A DNA stretch of 64,000 nucleotides from Smittia aterrima (taxonomy: Eukaryota; Arthropoda; Insecta; Diptera; Chironomidae), in the NCBI GenBank assembly GCA_033063855.1, contig CP093831.1, positions 23,188,001-23,252,000 of the forward strand, read 5' to 3'. Below are positions 59,063 through 64,000 of this stretch, one piece after another. Each line of letters opens with the position of its first letter. Within the stretch, counting starts at the first letter, position 1. Position numbers and translations under genes: made by a program. The notes beneath the pieces are model-generated. The model was not told the DNA's origin. It made no database searches and saw nothing but the letters and a program-made list of their open reading frames with translations.

Positions 59063-62000
59063 ATGCTGAAGCATTTTAAAATTTATTGCCGCGAGTCATC
59101 AATCCACGGATTGCCTTATCTCGTTAACGATGAAATTCACTGGACGGAAAAAGTTTTCTGGCTTTTAGCTTTGATCACCTCCGGCGTTTGCTGTGGAGCA
59201 ATGATCGCACAAATTGCAGTGAAAGTTGAGGAAGATTCAGTCGCAACTTTCACGTCAGACGAAGCAATTTCAACAACAAAAGTAAACTAAAAGTTTTTTT
59301 TAGATTTGGCTTGTTCTTTATTTCATATTTTAAGATTCCATTCATCGCTTCAACGTATTGTCCTGATTTGCTGACTCATAATGAAGTTTTCGACTACAAT
59401 CGAACAAAAACTGCTCTGATCGAAAATGAAATCACAATCGCAAATGTCACGCAAGACGAGTAAACTGAATTCTAATCAACAGCGAAATATCTAAAACATT
59501 TTCACTTCTAGACTAAAGTACATGCAAGCAATCGGTTTGGTTCTTAACGACGATTTCCTTCTCCAATTCAACATTTCGATTGAAACTGAAGACATTTTGA
59601 CTTTCATTGATAACTTGACTTATCCTTTGGAACAGATAAGGCAAATGGAAGTTCACTTTGATAATTTCTACGGAGTTCAATTTGCCAAGATCATTGGCCC
59701 TTACGGATTTTGTTACACTTTCAATATCATCGAACCAAACGAGCTCTTCAACTTGGAAATGTAATTTGAATGATGAAACTTTCTCATTTTAAAAGTATTT
59801 CATTTCAGACTTTCATCAAATTTCAATTTCTCGCGTCCAATTCAAATTTTTTCAGTGATAAAAAAATACATGAGACGACCACATTCCTTCAAATATAATG
59901 GAATTAAATATCCGGCTTCAATATCACATTATCGATCCGGCTTCTTCTTCATCAACAATCTTGTTGATTTTAGAATACAGGCAGACTTAGACAAGAACCA
60001 TCACGAGAGTCAGATTGAGTATGGCGTGCATTACATCTTTCACAGTCCTTACGATGTGTTCTCCAAGTCATCGGTTCAATTTCGAAGCAAAGTCTCATTC
60101 TCTCAACAATATTTTGTTGAACCGAAATTGAGAATTATTGACAAATCCCTGGAAGATGCAGAACCGTCAAAACGCGGCTGCTATCTCAAACATGAGAAAC
60201 AATTAAAGTTCTTTAAGACTTCGACTGAGAATAATTGCAAAGCTGAATGTTTGGCTAACAAAACTTTAGAAGTTTGCGATTGCGTTCAGTTCTTCATGGT
60301 CCGAGAAAGAAAAACAAGAATTTGTGGAGTCGTTGACATGAAATATTTCAAAGAGATCGAGGAACTTGAGCAGATGAAAGATTCTTGCAAATGTTTAGCT
60401 TATTGCGATGAGTTAAGCTACAAAGTTGAACAAAGGCAAATGGAATTCGTGAGGTATCAAAAATGTTTTTATTTATTTTTTGCATCAAGGCTAAGTTTCG
60501 TCTTTTAGATATAAAGAGGATGGCTCTTTTGATTACCACTTTAGATACAAGCATCTTAGTCACATTCAGGTTTTATTCAAATCGGCGGAGTTTTATCCTC
60601 TGGTGTTCCAACAGAGCTTTACTCTTCTTGATCTCGTTTCTTACACTGGAGGAACGCTCGGACTTTTCCTCGGATTTTCAGTGATCTCATTCGTGGAAAT
60701 ACTTTACTACTTTACGGTTCGAATTGTCTTTGATATCCGGCGAAGAAGAAAAGTTGCAGAGCAGAACAACCAAACTGAAAACGAGGAACCGAACAAGTGG
60801 AGTTACATAAAAAACTTTCTGCGAGAATCTTCGATTCATGGATTTAATCAAATTGTTCTGAGTCGACGAAACTTCTTTGAAAGGTCTGAAGTCAGAATGA
60901 ATATTCAGATTGTTATCTGAGTTGAACTATTTTTAGATTGCTTTGGCTGGTTTTGGTTGCGACTTCGCTAACTTATTCAGGATTTGCTGCCCAAAATATT
61001 TACTCGAAGTATTCACAAGCTAAAATATTGTTTTCGCTAGACGACAACCCAGAACTTCAGAACAAAGTAAATTAAATGTTCAAAAGCCAATTCTTCAAAT
61101 TTTAAATATTTACAGATTCCATTTCCTGCAATTACCTTCAACTGCGAAACTATCTACAATTGGACTTACAAAATGAGAATATTAAGAGCCGACCAGTTTT
61201 ATTATCCTCCAGATATCGTTTTGTATATAATGGAGAAACAAGGAATTTACGAAGAGTAAGAAATATTTCTGCTATCCTTTCTTCAAGCACTAACAAGATC
61301 ATGTCTCAAGTCTTTTGATTAAAGGTTATTTAGCCAGGGAATCATATTTGCTGAAAATTGAATATAATGAAATTCCATGGGCCAAGGGAATCGAAAACTT
61401 TGCAGAAAAGATTAAAAACCTAACAGAAACTGATTGGTTTGAGGGACAAATCGCTGAATGGAACTCCAGAGATCAAGTTGAGTTCATTCAGATGCCGACG
61501 AAGCAAGGATTTGGTTTCGCATTCAACATGCTCGCACCGTCGAAGCTTTTCACGGAAAGAATATCAAAAGATTTCATGAACAACAGGAAGATGACACTTC
61601 GCTCAAACAATGATCACGCGATCAACATCTCCAGCGATAAATATCCGTTAAGAGCTTCAAGCACAGAAGGAAATGGATTAAAGATAATCTTGAGGAAAAA
61701 TACAAGAATTCAAGCCAATGACGCTGGAAAATATTTAACTTTTATTCTTCACTCGCCTTTTGACCTGGCCAGCAGCTACGAAGAAGACGTTGAGACTTGT
61801 GAGTTTCATTATGGCTACGATTTGGATATTTTGATCACGCCAGAAGTAATTTACACTGATCCTGATCTCAAAAGCTATGATCCAGTGCAAAGAAATTGTT
61901 ACTTTCCTGGCGAAAAGAAACTCAAATTCTTCAAAATTTACACGAGAAGGAATTGCGAGTTTGAATGTTTGTCAAGTTTTTTTGCTCAGCATTTTCTTAT

Positions 62001-62430
62001 CAAATGTTCACCGTTTTATGCCGTTCGAGGAGACTCCGATTTGGTTTGCGACATGAGGCCAGAAAGAAACATTACTTTCTTCAAAAACCGAATTTTAGTA
62101 AACTCGGATAATCGTCTGTCTCGCTGCAAATGCCTTGACGAGTGCGATTCGGTTAAATACAAATTTGACATTATTTCAAAAAATCTTGCTGATTTCGATT
62201 TGTGGACTGGTTTGAGCAATCATAACAGAACAATGACACTAAACTTCAGAATGAAAGATGAGAACATCGTTCCTCTTCGTCGATATCAACCTTTCACATT
62301 CAACGAGTTCATTGCTCAATCTGGAGGACTCATGGGACTTTTCGCTGCTGTGTCAGCTTTATCGATCATCGAAATCTTTTATTTCTTTCCTTTGAGATTG
62401 ATCACGAACCTGTGCAAAAGATTTCATTAA
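59063..62430 (+). CDS. Tandem-fused double-domain DEG/ENaC (pickpocket) channel, unit 6
   Basis: Eight exons: 59,063-59,281; 59,335-59,459; 59,512-59,760; 59,809-60,453; 60,509-60,883; 60,937-61,066; 61,116-61,255; 61,311-62,430. The product is 1000 residues with no lesion. Domain order and membrane segments are as in unit 2. The fusing exon (60,509-60,883) reads from TM2 (GGTLGLFLGFSVISFVEI) through the linker to SSIHGFNQIVLSRR. One residue stands out: TAT at 60,344-60,346 gives Tyr where all other copies have Cys (DMKCFKEI), removing one cysteine of the extracellular domain 1 and leaving its disulphide partner free. Domain 2 ends at a TM2 with GLFAAVS in place of the usual G-x-S motif. It is the last complete unit; its F-box partner is lost. 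Confidence 0.92.
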
Positions 62431-62504
62431 AATTTTGTTGAGAAGTAAGGTTACAACTTTTATTTCTGGACTTCATGAACTTGAATTTTTGCCAGAGAGA
62501 TTTT

Positions 62505-62576
62505 TGCCAGAGGAGGTCTTGGTGACTGTGTTCAAACAAATGGACTTCAAAACTTTGTTACAATCCTCGCTAGTCT
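62505..62576 (+). pseudogene. F-box exon 1 fragment of unit 6
   Basis: 72 nt matching F-box exon 1 from LPEEVLVTVF to the SSLV segment. It has no ATG and no downstream exons. It begins next to a short duplication (TTTTTGCCAGAG, with a similar copy just before) and ends where retroelement-like sequence starts. This shows that the array was cut here. Confidence 0.85.
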
Positions 62577-63565
62577 TGTTTAATTTTAATAACTCATTTT
62601 AATCGAAATCTATGGAAATTTCCAGAGACTTCGTCGCTGAGTCATTTATGGTCGGTTTCTCCAAACTGAAAACCCGACGTGAAAAAATAGCATCCTTTAT
62701 TATCTGTTCAGTCTAGACAAATTCTTTTAGACATAATAATAATATAATCCTGCACTTTTCGGTGCAATAAAAGCATTTCGGTATTATTAAAATTACAAAT
62801 GCATCCATAAAATCTTTAGATCGATAAGAAAAAAAGGCTTAACCGACGAAAATAAGAGGCTTAACGAAGAATAAACAATAAACTGTTAATCCCTAAAACT
62901 AGCTAATTGCTAGACGACTCATTGTAAATCCTTTTATGATCCTCAAAATCGTATATAAGAGCCTCAGAAACAGAAATAAATATTCAGTAAGAATCCATTC
63001 TTCCTAAGTGAAACATCGTGTGCTTTATTAAATCCAATCCAAAAGTGTTCAAATCCAAAAAGTCTTTCTCAAGACTAAAATGAACGTCGATAATTTTGCC
63101 ATCGTAAAATTAATTTGTGTAAAATTAAGTAGTGCTCCTTCGATCCGTCGAAAATTGAATAAGCAAGTATAAATCTAAAGGCAGGGCCCCGCCAGACACA
63201 AGTTTTTTGTTAGTAACGAAGTACAATAATTTTCAAACGTTTAAGCCGTGAATTTTTTGACAAGACCTGATAAGTCACGAGCTTATTAAAAAAGCTTCTA
63301 AAAAATTCGCGAACATTTAGAAAATTATTCGAACCGCTATTAAATCAAGAGGATATCACCAATCTAAATTCTCAATCTCAATCTCAATCTTAATCCTTTA
63401 ATCCAAACGCCTTATAAGGCTCATTAAAAGCTAATTAAAAATTCCAATTCAATTCTTATTCAAGCAGATTCCAACAAGGAACTGCATATTCCAATTCAAT
63501 TCTTATTCAAGCAGATTCCAATAAAGGAACTGCAAATTCTAAAAGAAACTCCAATTTAAGCAGAA
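62577..63565 (+). mobile_element. LTR-like and leader region of a Bel/Pao element
   Basis: A noncoding stretch between the broken F-box gene and the pol fragment. It has promoter and polyadenylation-like signals expected of an LTR: TATATAAGAG at about 62,952 and AATAAA at about 62,768 and 62,975. A GC-rich palindromic motif (GGCAGGGCCCCGCC) lies near 63,180. Exact LTR ends, target-site duplication and primer site could not be fixed. The link to the downstream pol fragment is inference from adjacency. Confidence 0.45.
63442..63536 (+). repeat. Two-copy ~47-nt tandem repeat
   Basis: TTCCAATTCAATTCTTATTC... followed by AAGCAGATTCCAA occurs at about 63,442-63,488 and again at 63,489-63,536 with one small indel. 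It lies just after a short CTCAAT-rich run at 63,370-63,390. Confidence 0.8.
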
Positions 63566-63961
63566 TTGCCATTATCTAGACGATGGGTGCAGATACAAGA
63601 TATTTTGGTAGATTTCTGGCATCAATTCTCAACACAATACATTGCTCAACTACAGAAGAAATATAAAAACAAATTCCCAAAAAGAAATCTTCAAGTAGAT
63701 GACGTGGTATTACTAATGGATCATCTAACTCTTCCCTCAGAATGGAGACTAGGTAAAGTGATTACGTATTATCCAGACCGACACGGAGTTGTTCGAAACG
63801 TGGACGTCCAGACACCAGAACGAGATCAACCAGTCTACAGAGCCGCAACGAGATTAGTCCCTCTTCAAATCAACATAAATGATACTAATTCCGAAACTAA
63901 CAAATCCAAATCTGATCAAGCTAAATCCGATAAGGTTGTTGAATTATTTCTTATAAATTGA
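63566..63961 (+). mobile_element. Bel/Pao retrotransposon pol C-terminus (DUF5641-type)
   Basis: An open frame of 131 codons without an ATG at its start. It reads RRWVQIQDILVDFWHQFSTQYI..LQ, then LQVDDVVLLMDH, SEWRLGKVITYYPDRHGVVRNVDVQTPE and VYRAATRLVPL. This order is the C-terminal domain found after the integrase core in Bel/Pao polyproteins. Protease, reverse transcriptase, RNase H and integrase are absent upstream, where LTR-like sequence lies directly, so the element is internally deleted. The 3' LTR would lie beyond the window end. Confidence 0.75.
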
Positions 63962-64000
63962 TTTGTTATTTTTTAGCGAGACAGATCGGTTGAAAACTTA

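Overview
This window is eukaryotic, AT-rich and very probably insect nuclear DNA. Its genes have short introns (about 45-110 nt, GT-AG) and belong to animal or insect families: innexins, pickpocket-type DEG/ENaC channels, a divergent ionotropic receptor, a CLIP serine protease, F-box/LRR proteins and a Bel/Pao retroelement. The compact introns and the head-to-head innexin 7 / innexin 2 pair suggest a lower dipteran, perhaps a midge. The species is inference only.

Layout. 1-7,262 has no gene I can support, but holds a cluster of tRNA-derived (SINE-like) repeats at 1.91-2.83 kb. 7,263-9,274 (minus) is an innexin 7-like gene of six coding exons. 12,482-13,868 (plus) is innexin 2. 13.9-17.0 kb is intergenic. 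17.0-23.3 kb holds, on the minus strand, two F-box/LRR genes around a badly damaged channel pseudogene. 23.8-25.7 kb is a divergent ionotropic receptor and 26.1-27.6 kb a broken CLIP serine protease gene. 28.2-62.4 kb is a plus-strand tandem array of six ~6 kb units. Each unit is a DEG/ENaC gene followed closely by an F-box/LRR gene, and the last F-box copy is cut to about 70 nt. The window closes with the LTR-like region and pol C-terminus of an internally deleted Bel/Pao element.

The most notable content is the channel gene. In every unit the first DEG/ENaC domain does not end after its second membrane segment. The same exon runs on, without a stop, into the cytosolic N-terminus of a second, complete DEG/ENaC domain. 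The spliced product is 999-1000 residues with two channel domains in series and four predicted membrane segments, which is a natural covalent dimer of a normally trimeric channel family. Units 1, 2 and 6 are intact. Unit 5 has one extra A in an A-run, unit 4 has a ~490-nt insertion, and unit 3 is scrambled in its second half. The minus-strand copy is a true pseudogene.

Other points for a second look: an apparent one-nucleotide exon in innexin 2; loss of an otherwise invariant cysteine in the innexin 7-like protein; and a 3-kb stretch (43.06-46.26 kb) that reads as two offset copies of the same sequence woven together, most likely an assembly consensus artefact. All exon boundaries were placed by hand from reading frame, splice dinucleotides and comparison between copies.
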